Assembly (NCBI GenBank): GCA_965153455.1
Contig: OZ234496.1
Location: 992,001-1,056,000 of the forward strand
Length of the DNA stretch: 64,000 nucleotides
Direction of reading: 5' to 3'
Source of the DNA: Sphagnum compactum
Taxonomy: Eukaryota; Bryophyta; Sphagnopsida; Sphagnales
Position numbers and translations under genes: made by a program. Position 1 is the stretch's first letter; the number at the start of each line of letters is the position of its first letter. Below are positions 36,251-47,226 of this stretch, piece by piece. The notes below the pieces were generated by a model. The model had not been told where the DNA came from. It was given only the letters and a program-made list of their open reading frames with translations, and did no database searches.

Positions 36251-36337
36251 GTCAGGATTTGGTGTCAGAACAATTTCTTTTGTGCTCCTTTTCTTCTTCT
36301 CTAATTTGCATGATCAAAAAGTTGGCCAGAGTGAAAA

Positions 36338-36424
36338 ACAATGGATGGATGGATGGATGTGAATGGATGTTGTGAATGGATGGATGTGATGGATGTGATG
36401 GATGTGGATGGATGTGGATGGATG
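36338..36424. repeat. (GGAT)n-type minisatellite
   Basis: ATGGATGG/TGGATGTG repeats spanning about 87 bases. A shorter GGAT run lies at 36715-36738. The 36.5-40.7 kb stretch around it is AT-rich with no gene; GGTTACC and TACCTACC repeats occur near 37600-37650. Confidence 0.85.
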
Positions 36425-37719
36425 AATAGAGACCATTTTTTTGCCCATTGGGTTTCAATCCACATCCATGATTAGCTCAGTGTTTGTTTTTTTTACTACC
36501 TACTACTAACAACCCACTAGCCCTTACATTATGTACTGACCAATCTATTTGCATTTTACTTACCTAGTTACCCACCTATTATTGTACCAGGTTTACATCC
36601 ATTTGAGGCTCTATCCTCTTACAAGACGGGTTACCAAAGGTGAAACCCAACATCAATTTAATTGAAGGTTTGTCATCCACAACTAAGTCACAATAGTCTT
36701 TTCCCATGGATGCATGAATGGATGGATGGATGGATGGCCCCAATGGATGAATGTAAACCTACTACACTCCCCCTCCACTCTACCCAAAATGAAGTTTAGG
36801 TCTCCATTGAGGAATTTTGCATGCAAGATTTCTAAAGGGGGATAGAAAAGAGCTTGTGGGGAAGGGGGCGCCCAAGGGAGGGGGGGGGTTGGGACCTTGT
36901 TCAAAGCTATAACCCTGAAAAGGTCATGAACTTTATGGGCAATCCAGAGTTGCCAGCAAAAAGGTACATGCCCCTCTCCTTATGTGTGTTATATATAACC
37001 TTTCAGTCTTCATATGTGATGGGGTAGGTTTTTTTTCCCCTTGTTCCCAATGTGTTCCCATGTGGTTCTCAAAGAGTTCTCCACATTCTCAAGATGTTCC
37101 CAATAGCACCTCAGATTTTATCCCATATGCTTTGCCCAAAGTTCAACTCTTGTGTATATTAACTGACAAGGTGGGGCCATAGAGGAGCACATTTGTTTCT
37201 ATTTGGTGATTTGGGGGGGTCCAAAGAGGTGCTTCTATTGGGGAGTGCCCAATTTTCCCAAAAAAAATTGATGATGGGCCAATCATTCTGGCTCCTTCCC
37301 AAAAGAAGAAGAAGTTGTGAGTAGCACCCATGAACTATAAATTAATATGAATCACACTATAGTACTACGGTATTATCCCCTTCATTTATCCCCTTCATGT
37401 ACAACAAAAGGTATGTCAGATAAAGAACTTCACAAGGTATTTTTGTGCTTGGGCCAAAGGTGTTCATTGTTGTTCTTGCTATCAATTTGGCCATAGTGCA
37501 TTGCACCCACATGGCCACCATGCAAGATGAATGGTGTTTTGGGCAAGAAACACTTTTTCATTGCATTTCTCTTCCACCTAACCATCCACATGCATCTACC
37601 TACCTTAGTAACAAGCGCATGTCTTACCTACTTACCTACCTACATAATAACCACTTGCAATCCCAACCTATTTGCCCATCATACTCATTCATTTGTATAG
37701 TAATTACTTAGGAGCATGA

Positions 37720-40700
37720 AGGGAAATAAAAAGGTTTAGAGGATAGGTTACCAAGGTTCCTCCTCGGTACCTCAGTTGTCAATGTTCATTCACAATTGAA
37801 TCATAATGGGTTTCCAATGGATGGCGTGTTGGTGCATGTTGCGTCACACAAAAAACCTTGGTGAAAATCTCCAAGCTTTGATTGGCTATCAGGTCATGAA
37901 TTGCAAGGTATAACCTTTGACCATTTTTTCATTAGCAATGTATTAATTAATACAAGGTACCACCCTTGGCTCTAGTTGAGCCAATGATTCCATAACCTTT
38001 CACTTCTTGGATAGAAATGTCGTAATTGTTCTCTTTCTAGATATTGTAAAGAGTGCATCTTGATTCTCATTTTACTCGGTTATCTCCACTAATTGGTGAG
38101 AGTGTGTTGGTTATCGAAATAATTTCAATAAGTCTCCACCAATGTTGGGTGATTCCCATTTTTTCTTTAAAACACAAATTTCAATTTTTAACATAAATTT
38201 TAATAATTAAGAATTATGATTGGTCATATGGTCTTTTGCACAAATTAAATGAAGGTGTAACCTAGTGATAAATGAATTTTTAAATCTCAAGAAGGTTTTG
38301 GGTTTGAATTTTCATTTGACAAGGTTTATACTTATCATCTCAACCAACTAAATCTTTTAACTTATAGTAGTAGGGTGAGAATTGAATCAATCATCATCAT
38401 AGGTGTATATTAGAATGATACTTTAGGCAATTTTCAAAAAGTCAATTTTCACTTAAAGTAAAACCAACAATTCTCATTGGAAGAAATGGACTAAGCTAAC
38501 CTACGAATTATCTTTATTTATGGAAACTACGCAAAACTAGTATACACCTTTATTATTCCCAATAACCCACGACCTTTCACCAATTACTCAATATAGATAA
38601 TATTGTTTCACCTTTCCTTCACAATTAACGAAAAGGCCTTCATATTGTGTTATCCTTCTTTTCACATTTAACATCTATTTATCCCAAATGTCCCCATTTA
38701 GTGGCAAAGAATGTCAACCCTTGGAAAACACAATCAACTATATTTTGACAACCTTTCAAGCTTTTTGAAACGTGTAAAAATTAGGTTGGAGAAAATGTTA
38801 TGTTGAAAATGTGTAAAGAAAATGGTTTTGGAAATATTTATGGTCAAGATAAAAGGTAACAAGGGGGCAAGGTTTTTTCACATGGGTAGGCTTGAAGGGA
38901 AATTATCAAATGGAAAATTTACACGACCCTTTAAAACATCTCCACTATGGATAGACAAATTATCTTATCAAAACCAAAGTTGTCAAGGAATGTGATGGAC
39001 TTATGACAATTTTGAACTATCATACCTCACCAAGATTCTTTTTTTAACTTATGAAAGTTCAACAATTTGCCACCTAAAATAAAAGGTTGTGACAACCCTT
39101 GCTTAAAAAAATATGGGTCTTTGAATTCATCAATACCTATGGCTATAGATTATGGTTATCTAATTACTGGATGTGAAAGGGAGTTACTTATCAACCAGGG
39201 TTCCTTGTCACATTTAATGATTGCTCTCATGTGATTTCACTATGAACATGATCATTCACCTATAACTTGCCATCATCATCTTTTGCCAAATCTTCCTCCA
39301 CTTTAAAAAATCATCATCATCATTGAACATCAAATCTTAATGTTTAGGTCATTACCTTTCATTACACAAGAGTTATTAGAACTTGGAAATTCCTAAATCA
39401 TGAAGACGTGTTGCTTCTTGAATTTGACAAGGTTCATTGCTTGGTGAGGTTTGATGCAACTATCAATGTGATGGAGGGGCGATCTCCAATATAATTTTGC
39501 ACACTTGTATGATTGACTTTCAAGCTTCAATATAACTACAACTTTTGCATGCATGGAATGCCCATAAAGACCTTGCTAGTTTTTACAGTTCAACATAAGT
39601 CTTAAGCTTCTTTTGTGTTTGCCTTTTGTAAATCTTACACTCATTACTTTCTTAGGTTTGTTTAGTTTTTGATTTTGTGTTCCATGGCACCTTTACAACT
39701 CCTAAACAATTTCAAGTATAAGTTTTTTTTCCTTTGTCAAGACCCTTAATGTTGTTGATGATGTTTTGTTGAATCAAGTTGTTAATGTATGGTTTGCATT
39801 ACATTTGATGACACTACAATCCACATCAATGTTGATATAAAGGCTAGTACTCATAAATGTTGTGCTATAACCCATTCTTTGAATTTGGACCCATCATTTA
39901 AAAGTTACCCATCACTTAAAAGCTTAACCCAACAAAAAAAGGGTGAAGGAACATGGGAGATTAAGTGAGTATTTTAGGATGTTTGGGCATCAAAGTTTTC
40001 ATGGGTGAAAGCAATGCATGGTTTTGATGGGAAATGAAATATGGTCAAATGTTGTGTTTGCACACAAATTAAAGGTTAAAAAAAAAAATTGTTTCTCGAC
40101 TCTAGTAGGCTACAAAAGCAAGCCAATATGCACAAATACAAAATTGTAAAACATAACTACAACATGGTGCAATACTTTGTAGAAGGCTTCAAAATATATC
40201 ATTTTTTTTAAACTTGAAAGGTTGCCAATTGATGATGGAATAGCTGACAACTTAAATCTTAACCAATGTGTTCATGAACTCATTGTTGATTTATGGGGTC
40301 AACTTGATTATGGAAGAGATTAGGAATAAGTCAACTTGTTTTAGTTCTAATGGTGTTGATGTGTTTACAAGTGTCCACAATAGTTCGACAACACAATTTT
40401 GAAAAAAATTAACTATTTTCATTTTTTTGGTCCACTACATTGTGCATCAAACAAATTTAGCAATTTCAAACACTTTCCAAATAGCTTTTGGTGTAAAAGC
40501 TTGAAGGTCTTTTGCAAATTAGATAACTATTGAAAATTGCCTTCACAAAAAATCCCCTCCCATTTGGCATTTTTGTCACATTAGAAAATAACCACTATAA
40601 ATTAATACATAAAAATAATATTTCCATTTCAAAATGAAAAATGTTTTTATTCTATTTTTTTCAAAGCATATTTCTCATTTTGTACGATAAAATAAAAAGT

Positions 40701-40740
40701 ATGAACCCACCCCCCCCCCCCCCCCCAAATTTAAACATCA
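37720..40740. other. AT-rich repeat-derived DNA, no gene seen
   Basis: No reading frame above background and no recognised protein domain. A degenerate tRNA-like stretch (box-B-like GGGTTTGAATT at about 38301) and a GTTGGGTGATT phrase at 38144 tie it to repeat families seen elsewhere in the window. Confidence 0.45.
40709..40726. repeat. Poly-C tract
   Basis: About 18 consecutive C residues just before the TIR element at 40747. A similar poly-C run lies at about 50779-50794 and a poly-G run at 61498-61516. Assembly lengths here are unreliable. Confidence 0.9.
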
Positions 40741-40746
40741 CAAAAT

Positions 40747-41018
40747 AGGTGAAAATCCTTTAAGGTGTACTAGACAGGACGAAAAGGGCTTAGTCCTTAC
40801 TATAGTCATTTTTACCCTATATTTTGATCCCCATAAAAAAGAATGAATCAACATTTGTGAAAAAAATTACAAGAACTATATTTTAGACTATTACGATCCT
40901 AGATTACATCATAATCATCCATAGATGTGTATTTACATGGTAAAAAATGATTACGTAAAAAAACAGAAAAGGGTGACGTTGTGACAAGATTTTGGTACAC
41001 CTTAAAGAATTTTCACCC
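40747..41018. mobile_element. TIR MITE, 272 bp
   Basis: 26-base terminal inverted repeats, 40747-40772 and 40993-41018, match at 23 positions (core GGTGAAAAT-y-CTTTAAGGTGTAC). Both ends are flanked by AAAT (40743-40746 and 41019-41022), a possible target duplication. AT-rich, non-coding interior. The superfamily is not certain. Confidence 0.75.
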
Positions 41019-42110
41019 AAATAAAGTTTTGCAATGGTTAAACCTTTAACCCTGTTGTAAGTAAAATAACAAAATATGCAAAGTTCAAAGTTTAAACCCT
41101 AAAAAATTGATTAATAATAATCACCCATAAACACCTTCATATAATTGGCAAAAAAAAACTCATGAAAAGTTCTTTTGTAAATTTTTCAAACACATTGATT
41201 TTTTGATGATACAAATGCCAAGGCCTATAGTTTGTCTATTTGTTCTTCCAATTTTTGCAATATCAACAAGGCTAATAAGATAGCATTGCTCTACAACAAA
41301 ATGCTTCTACCCTAGTTTAGTATTCAAAATGCCTTAACTAATATTCTAGACCATTGAATAATGAGAACACAATAGATAATTATTGAGTTGATCAATTCAA
41401 TTTCCTAAAATCAATCCTTTTCAAAATAAATAACCTTCAATTTATGGTTGGCCAAATGTACACACTTCTACAAAATAACTAATTAGAAGCCTTCATTAAC
41501 ATGACCCATCTTTAAGCAAACAGGTTTGTAGAAAACACAATGTAAACCTTTTGCAATTCGAACAATTCCAAAATAAATTAATAAACAACAAACATATTTA
41601 AATTTATTTTTGAATGTGTTGGATCTTAAATTATTTTCAAGATTTTTAGGGGGATTATTGATTTTCAAAAATTTACAATTTGACCTCCCAAGCAATAAAC
41701 AAATATCTTTATTTTGAACAAACATTTATTTCATCAAATTGTGAGTGCCCGAACTATCATTATGTCCTTTTTTTTTATAGGAAGGAAGGTGAAGGAAGAA
41801 GAAAGTTCAAGCCCACATTCTTTCTACAATTTATATGTCTACCCTATAAAGGATAGGCCCATCCACACCCCTTATTTATGTCTTTTACGTCCCTGACTGG
41901 GGCCTATATGTTTATAAGATCCAACAAAGTGTCACTATAAGTTGTTTCACCAACCCATTTGTAAGCATGCAAAATTGGATAGTATAAGGTGATAGATTAT
42001 ATAAACGGTACTCCATGGGCCAATCAATGATGTGTCCACTCATATTCACGGTACCACAACAATCTATCGTTTTAAAGTAAATGGATTTATGTAGAATCAA
42101 ACATAGGATC

Positions 42111-43180
42111 CACTACTACAAAACATGGTTTTTCAAACGATTCAAATTGACTAATTGGTTTTTTTTTACTAGTGGAAATGTGTTTTTGACTAGAGGCTTG
42201 AAGCATGTATTTTTTAACCAATCAACTTGATTATAATGACTTATTTGACCAATACATTTAATCAAGTTAAACAACCTTAGTCAAAATGGCCAATGGGTTT
42301 AGTCAAATGGGACACCTAATCAAATTGAACATAAAAAATTGACATCATTACTCAAATTGACTAATGCTCTTTAGTCAAATGGGACATCTTATGCCTATTA
42401 CATACATAACTCCTACATCTCATTTATAATCTCACAACTTACCTACCTAAATGTAATACCCACCTACCACCCACCCACCTACCTACCTACTTATGTATAT
42501 TATGCCTACCTACTTACCCCCCACCTACCTAAATGTACAACCTACTTACTTATCCACCCACCTATAACATATCCACATATTAACTACTTACCTACTTACT
42601 CACCCATCCACCCACCTATCTCCTACAATTTACCTACCTTCATGCCTTATAGTCTTGTAGTGAAGTGTTAAATAAACATGTGAAACAAAACAATTGATAA
42701 AAGTTGAACACCTTTTGATGGTGTGGTCCATTGGTTAAGGACTTAGTTTATCATTGGGGAGGTCAAGGGTTCAATTCCTAACATTATAACCAATGTACAT
42801 GCTTAAAGGGTTAAGGTAAATAGGGTAGGCTAAATAAGATATACTAGGTTGGGTTAAGGTAGGTTAAGTAAAATAGGGTAAGGTAGGGTAGGCTACCACT
42901 TACCTACCTGCCTTTTATGACCTAACTACCTACTTGCCTACATGCCTACCTTTTTATGACCTACCTACTTACCACATCAATGTTTATTTTTTTGATATGG
43001 GCACTAACTTGACTAGCCAAATGGTCCATACTTTGCCAATAAAAAAAACCACCCCAATCACAACAAACATGTCGAAATCGACTTGTCCAAAATGACTGAG
43101 TGGTATTTTTAACACTTGTTCAAATTGGGTGTTTTTTTATTAGATTTGCTAGTTTAAAAATACCAAGTTTTCTAGTAGTG
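42111..43180. mobile_element. Non-autonomous CACTA (En/Spm) transposon, 1070 bp
   Basis: The left end is CACTACTACAAAACATGG. The right end, read on the opposite strand, is CACTACTAGAAAACTTGG. Both are flanked by the 3-bp direct repeat ATC (42108-42110 and 43181-43183), as CACTA elements make. Inside each end are subterminal repeats of CAAATTGACTAAT / AGTCAAATGGGACA type (42150-42400), and the middle holds ACCTACCT-type simple repeats. No transposase coding. Confidence 0.85.
42715..42790 (+). repeat. tRNA-like (SINE-type) segment inside the CACTA element
   Basis: Box-A-like TGGTCCATTGGTTAAGG (42724-42740) and box-B-like GGGTTCAATTCC (42767-42778) start 43 bases apart, as in a tRNA. Acceptor-stem pairing is not evident, so this is a SINE or tRNA relic rather than a functional tRNA. 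Confidence 0.45.
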
Positions 43181-45118
43181 ATCATGCTACTTTCTAGATG
43201 ATAATACTTGATATCATGATGCCTTTCTAGTTTACATTAAGCAAAATTACTCAACTTCAACTTTTACAAACAATTTCCAAGTGTTAATTGTCCTACACCT
43301 AATTTCAATTTACCGAATGACCAATTGATATTGCCCTCCAACATATCATCACCATCAATATAATTAGGCACAAAACATTACCTTGAAAACTAACATTCAT
43401 GTTTAGAAAGTTCAATATCACAAAATAGTTATTGGTAGTGATAAGGTAGATAAATGAGCCTAGGTTAGTGCCCAATTCTTGAAAATCAATAGTTCAATAA
43501 CCCAATATACATGTCATATATCTACAAAAAAAATTCTTGATGGATTGAACCTAGATATGTTGAAAACAAAAGCACTAATCAATGAACTTTAGAAATATTC
43601 AACAAAGACAACAGTCACAAAGACTACATGCCAAGACTAATATCTCCAATCTTTGTTGGTTTATAATTAAAAACTCATCGTCAATTTTTCATGGTCACTA
43701 GTGTTGGGCGGTTTTCACTTTTCATGAAAATCATTAGTTATGATTTTTGGGGCAAATTATGAAAACTACCCCAATTTTTTTTTTTAATTTCCCATTTTGA
43801 GAATTGCCTCGATTTTCATCATTTAGAAAAAATTTGGTTAAGCAATTTTCAAGGTCAGCGAGTCTCACAAAATTTTGAATTGTTAGTTTTCAAAGGTGAT
43901 TATCATAGGTTGGTTTTCATAATTAAAGGTTTTTAATTTTTTTTGTATTTTTTAAAAAAAAAGTTGGGTTTGTTTTGTGTTTTTTCTTATAATCATAATA
44001 ATGATGAACCAACTAAATTAATAAATGATGGAAAATAATTTGATTTAATATAAAGGGTTCATATCTACAATTTCCTGCCTTTCAAACTCCCTTCAAATTC
44101 TTTCAACTCTTTTTCTACAATTTCATCATTTTCTGTGAACTCCACCAAAGTTGATGGCATATTACATCCTACCCTATGATCATTGGGCCAATTTTGACTA
44201 ACAAAAAATAATTTATCTAAATTTTTAAACTATAACTAACATATCTTAAAGCTTGTGAAAATTCCAGCAAGTTTTAAATCTAATGCAGAGAATACGAATT
44301 GAATGGAAACTATTATTGTCCCCTCAAACAAACACGTACCAATCTCCTTCCAACAATCAAGGCTAACATGCAAATAAAATAAATGAAATGTTAAAAATAA
44401 GTTTAAACATATTAATAAAACAAACTATCTACAAAATTACAAATCAAATACAAAGGAATGTTTAAAAAGAATAAGATCAAACATAAAAAAAGAAGATAAT
44501 TTGATGGCTTAATTATATTTATAATTTTTTTTAAAGAAATAGAACTAACAAGTTTTAGAGACAATTTCTTGTTTTCTTTCCCTATCCTACAAAATCAAAA
44601 CAAAAATAAATTATAGGGTAGAGAGGCTAGTCATAATACAGTAAAGTAACGTTTCTTGCCTTTTTTGCAAGAGGGCCACATTGTTTATGGTGTCCAAAGA
44701 GTAGATGGAGCCCTCCTCTTTGCACATCTATCACATTAAAAATCGACAAAAATGGACTAGAGGCCAAAAAATTATGGCCCCCAAAGTAGGGGGGTTGTTT
44801 TTACAAAGAATTCTTGATCAAACAACTCATAGACTATTTCTAAACCCCTCAAAAAATCCTTAATATTATTCTATTGTCTTTGGAGTTAATTTGTAGAGCT
44901 TAAAATGGTAATTTTAGAACAGTTTAAATCGTTCAATTTGAACAAAAAATGAAAAAGTTATGCATTAATGAAATATGAAGGGTCAAAATGAAGAAAAATG
45001 AAAAAAAACATGTTTTGCAATTCGAAAAAATGTATTTCCTTTATTGTTCTTTTTTGGCTACTCCTTTGGCTTTGCATTTCAAAGATGATTTGTAAAGCTT
45101 GAGAAGGCGTTCCTACAA

Positions 45119-45962
45119 TGCATGACACCTAAAGGCGACCCCAAATGTCGAGCTTAAATATTCTTCTCACACAACGTGTAACCCCAAAAACTCGATGTAT
45201 TTATGCAATACTTCACATGCTGAACAAAGTTACGCAACCCGTTTGTCAAAATCTTTTTTTTGGCAGAGATATTGCCGGTCGAAATTGATGACTTTCGTCC
45301 AAATTTGGCTGGGGCGGCCCATATTTGGCCACAAGGATACACCATTGGTGACAGGCACAAAGAACAAGGTCAGCTTCTTGGTCCCAACAGCTGCCTTCCT
45401 TTGCTTCTGGCGACGCCGGCACTATGAGCGTTCCGAGTTCCCCACGTAACGGGCAGGCCGCTTGCTCTCTGGCTGGACTCGCAATTCCTCCAACCGTCCC
45501 TGCGCCTGCTCCGCTTCATCCTTGCCAGGCTCTTCCACGTCCTCAAACTCAAGCTCGTCCTCTTGCCAAACAGCATCCTCGCCAAGCGCATCAACGTCAA
45601 CATCAACGGTCGTCTCGCCGTCGAACACAGTCACCTCCTCCTCCTCCTCACGTCCAGACTCATCCTTGTCGCGACGTGCCTACCTGGCCTCAGCTAGTCT
45701 CTTGAGCTGCTGCTTTCATTTGTTAAGTCTCCCCATGGTGGCCACTACTGTCTACGAATTGGATGTGGGTGACGACAAAGTAGTATGGGCTTGTGCATGC
45801 CTATGCACAGGCCCGTCAGAAGGAGCAGAGGCCGTGCCATTCCATAACCCTAACCCTACATCCCCTAACCCAAATTCAAAAAACTCCTTGGATTTATGCT
45901 GAAATTTTTGGCCCAAATTTGGCCGCCAAACTTTTTTACAGGTCGCCTTTAGGTGTCCTGCA
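45119..45962. mobile_element. GC-rich TIR transposon, 844 bp, nested in an older repeat
   Basis: 22-base terminal inverted repeats at 45119-45140 and 45941-45962 differ at one position: TGCA, then T or G, then GACACCTAAAGGCGACC. TACAA abuts both ends (45114-45118; again just after 45962, offset by a few bases), compatible with a diverged target duplication of about 8 bp. The interior is much richer in G+C than its surroundings and carries a relic ORF on the minus strand. The superfamily is not determined; an 8-bp duplication would fit hAT- or KDZ-like elements, but that is speculation. Confidence 0.75.
45230..45736 (-). pseudogene. Relic acidic/basic ORF inside the GC-rich TIR element
   Basis: One reading frame runs from an ATG at 45736 to a TAA at 45230 (168 codons), interrupted by three in-frame stops (codons 7, 19 and 105). 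The first part is K/R-rich (QQLKRLAEAR), then strongly acidic (VDVDVDALGEDAVW, EDELEFEDVEEPG), then basic: RYVGNSERS, stop, CRRRQKQRKAAVGTKKLTLFF. The absence of frameshifts across 168 codons beside point stops suggests recent decay. I do not recognise the family with confidence. It could be an accessory protein of the host transposon. Confidence 0.65.
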
Positions 45963-46464
45963 CTTTACAACATTTTTAATCACTCAAGATGGAAAAGAAT
46001 TGAGAAAGATCTTCCAAAATATTCAGTGATAGGCTAGTGTTAAGTGATAGGCCAATTTACCTTATCGTATTGTACAAAAATTGAAAAATTGAATCTAAAA
46101 ATAAAAAACTTAAAAAATTGTCAATTGAAAAATGATTTTTTAGCTTTTGCTTGCTAATTGTAGCTCTAAAGACTACCTACAAAAGCAAAAAAGGGGGAGG
46201 GAGCAAGCCAAAATAAAAAAAATCCACACAACATAGAAATTACAAACTACAAACCTTGCAAAACAAAGCAAAAAACCAAAACTAAAACTAAAAATAACAC
46301 AAACCATAAATCAATTTTTTAAAATTAAATTAAAAAAAAAAAAACAAGAATGTTTGAGAACATAAGAAAACAAAATTTTGGATGTGTAATAGTCAGTAAG
46401 AGCAAAAAGGAATTTAAAAAGGGAGTTTGGACTCTTTTTATAACTAAATTAAAACCCTAACCCC

Positions 46465-46540
46465 AAATGGTGGAAGCCATCACATTAGGGTTAGGGTTAA
46501 TGCCCTAACCCCTAACCCTAATGTGGTGGTCACTTCCATA
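46465..46540. repeat. Hairpin with TTAGGG-type telomere-like arms
   Basis: The left arm (about 46470-46496: TGGAAG, CATCACATTAGGGTTAGGG) pairs with the right arm (about 46503-46538: CCCTAACCCTAATGTG and CACTTCCA) with a short loop. The motif is TTAGGG rather than the usual plant TTTAGGG. It may be part of a foldback element. Confidence 0.65.
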
Positions 46541-46739
46541 AACAATAAGTTTTGTGTTTAAAAAATTTGACTTTTGACTTTTTATTTTCATAAAGGAGAA
46601 GTTTTTTTTTTAAATTTACTTTTATTATTTATTTATTATTACTTTTTCACTTACTACTTATTATTATTCTTTTTTTACTTACTATTTTACTAGTTTTTAG
46701 TATTATTCTTACTTCTTACTTGTCATTTACTAGTGTTAT

Positions 46740-46816
46740 TTAATATTTATTATTTTAAAAAAAAATTGCCATGAGAATCGAACCTTTTCAAAATGTGAAA
46801 ACTGGTCCAATTCTCA
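46740..46816 (-). repeat. tRNA-like remnant
   Basis: On the minus strand, a box-B-like GGTTCGATTCTC (about 46768-46779) lies about 35 bases after TTGGACCAGTTTTCAC. Weak and incomplete; probably a SINE relic adjoining the mini-CACTA. Confidence 0.3.
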
Positions 46817-46927
46817 CACTAGTACAAAATGTGGGTGCAGTTAATTAGTCCCCGTTCACTAGACCAGTGAATTCACTCAAAATCCAATGAAATCACTTGG
46901 CGTACAAGGACACCTTTTGTTGTAGTG
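46817..46927. mobile_element. Mini-CACTA MITE, 111 bp
   Basis: The left end is CACTAGTACAAAATG (46817-46831). The right end, read on the other strand, is CACTACAACAAAAGG (46913-46927). TCA is directly repeated on both sides (46814-46816 and 46928-46930). The terminal CACTA, the CAAAA block and the 3-bp duplication are the hallmarks of plant CACTA elements. Too short to code. Confidence 0.82.
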
Positions 46928-46952
46928 TCACATTTTATGCCTAATGAAAACC

Positions 46953-47106
46953 TGGGTGGTTCTCACTAGGTGGTTCTCATCTCCAATGAAAACCACCAAG
47001 CAGGTTCTCATGGTTGTTTTCATCGTTGGTTCTCACTAGTCAGTTCTCATTGAGAATTGAATTGCAAACCAATTCTAGTTATCAACTGACAAGTGAAAAC
47101 CACCCA
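46953..47106. mobile_element. Short TIR element, 154 bp
   Basis: Terminal inverted repeats TGGGTGGTTCTCACTA (46953-46968) and, reversed, TGGGTGGTTTTCACTT (47091-47106), 14 of 16 matching. The interior repeats GGTTCTCA several times. No clear target duplication. Confidence 0.55.
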
Positions 47107-47154
47107 ACATTCGTCTTAACATCCACTCAGTATAGGAGAAGGCTTTTTTTTGAA

Positions 47155-47226
47155 AACCTTATGGATTTGAGGCCCCTGGCCTGAGGCCATGAGACTGAGG
47201 GATCGGGGCTAAAAATCCATAAGGTT
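47155..47226. repeat. Strong 72-nt hairpin
   Basis: A perfect 14-bp outer stem (AACCTTATGGATTT at 47155-47168 with its complement at 47213-47226), then GCCCC (47172-47176) pairing with GGGGC (47205-47209). A nested GGCCTGAGGCC palindrome (47178-47188) lies in the loop. Could be a foldback element or a structured RNA; no expression evidence. Confidence 0.7.

Larger units (their letters stand above)
44640..46060. repeat. Older dispersed repeat interrupted by the GC-rich TIR element
   Basis: 44660-45118 and 45963-46060 resemble in order the single stretch 48100-48730. Shared phrases include CAAAGATGATTTGTA, TTTAAATCACTCAAA-like sequence, GAAATGAGAAAGTTATG and GTCATAGG-type ends. Continuity of the two halves across 45119-45962 shows that element inserted later. 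Confidence 0.6.

Noticed and set aside
37445-37711. Small open frame of 88 codons starting with a hydrophobic, signal-peptide-like N-terminus and several Cys residues
   Set aside because: Its second half is made of ACCTACCTAC-type simple repeat, no family is recognised, and nearby frames of similar length occur by chance in AT-rich DNA.
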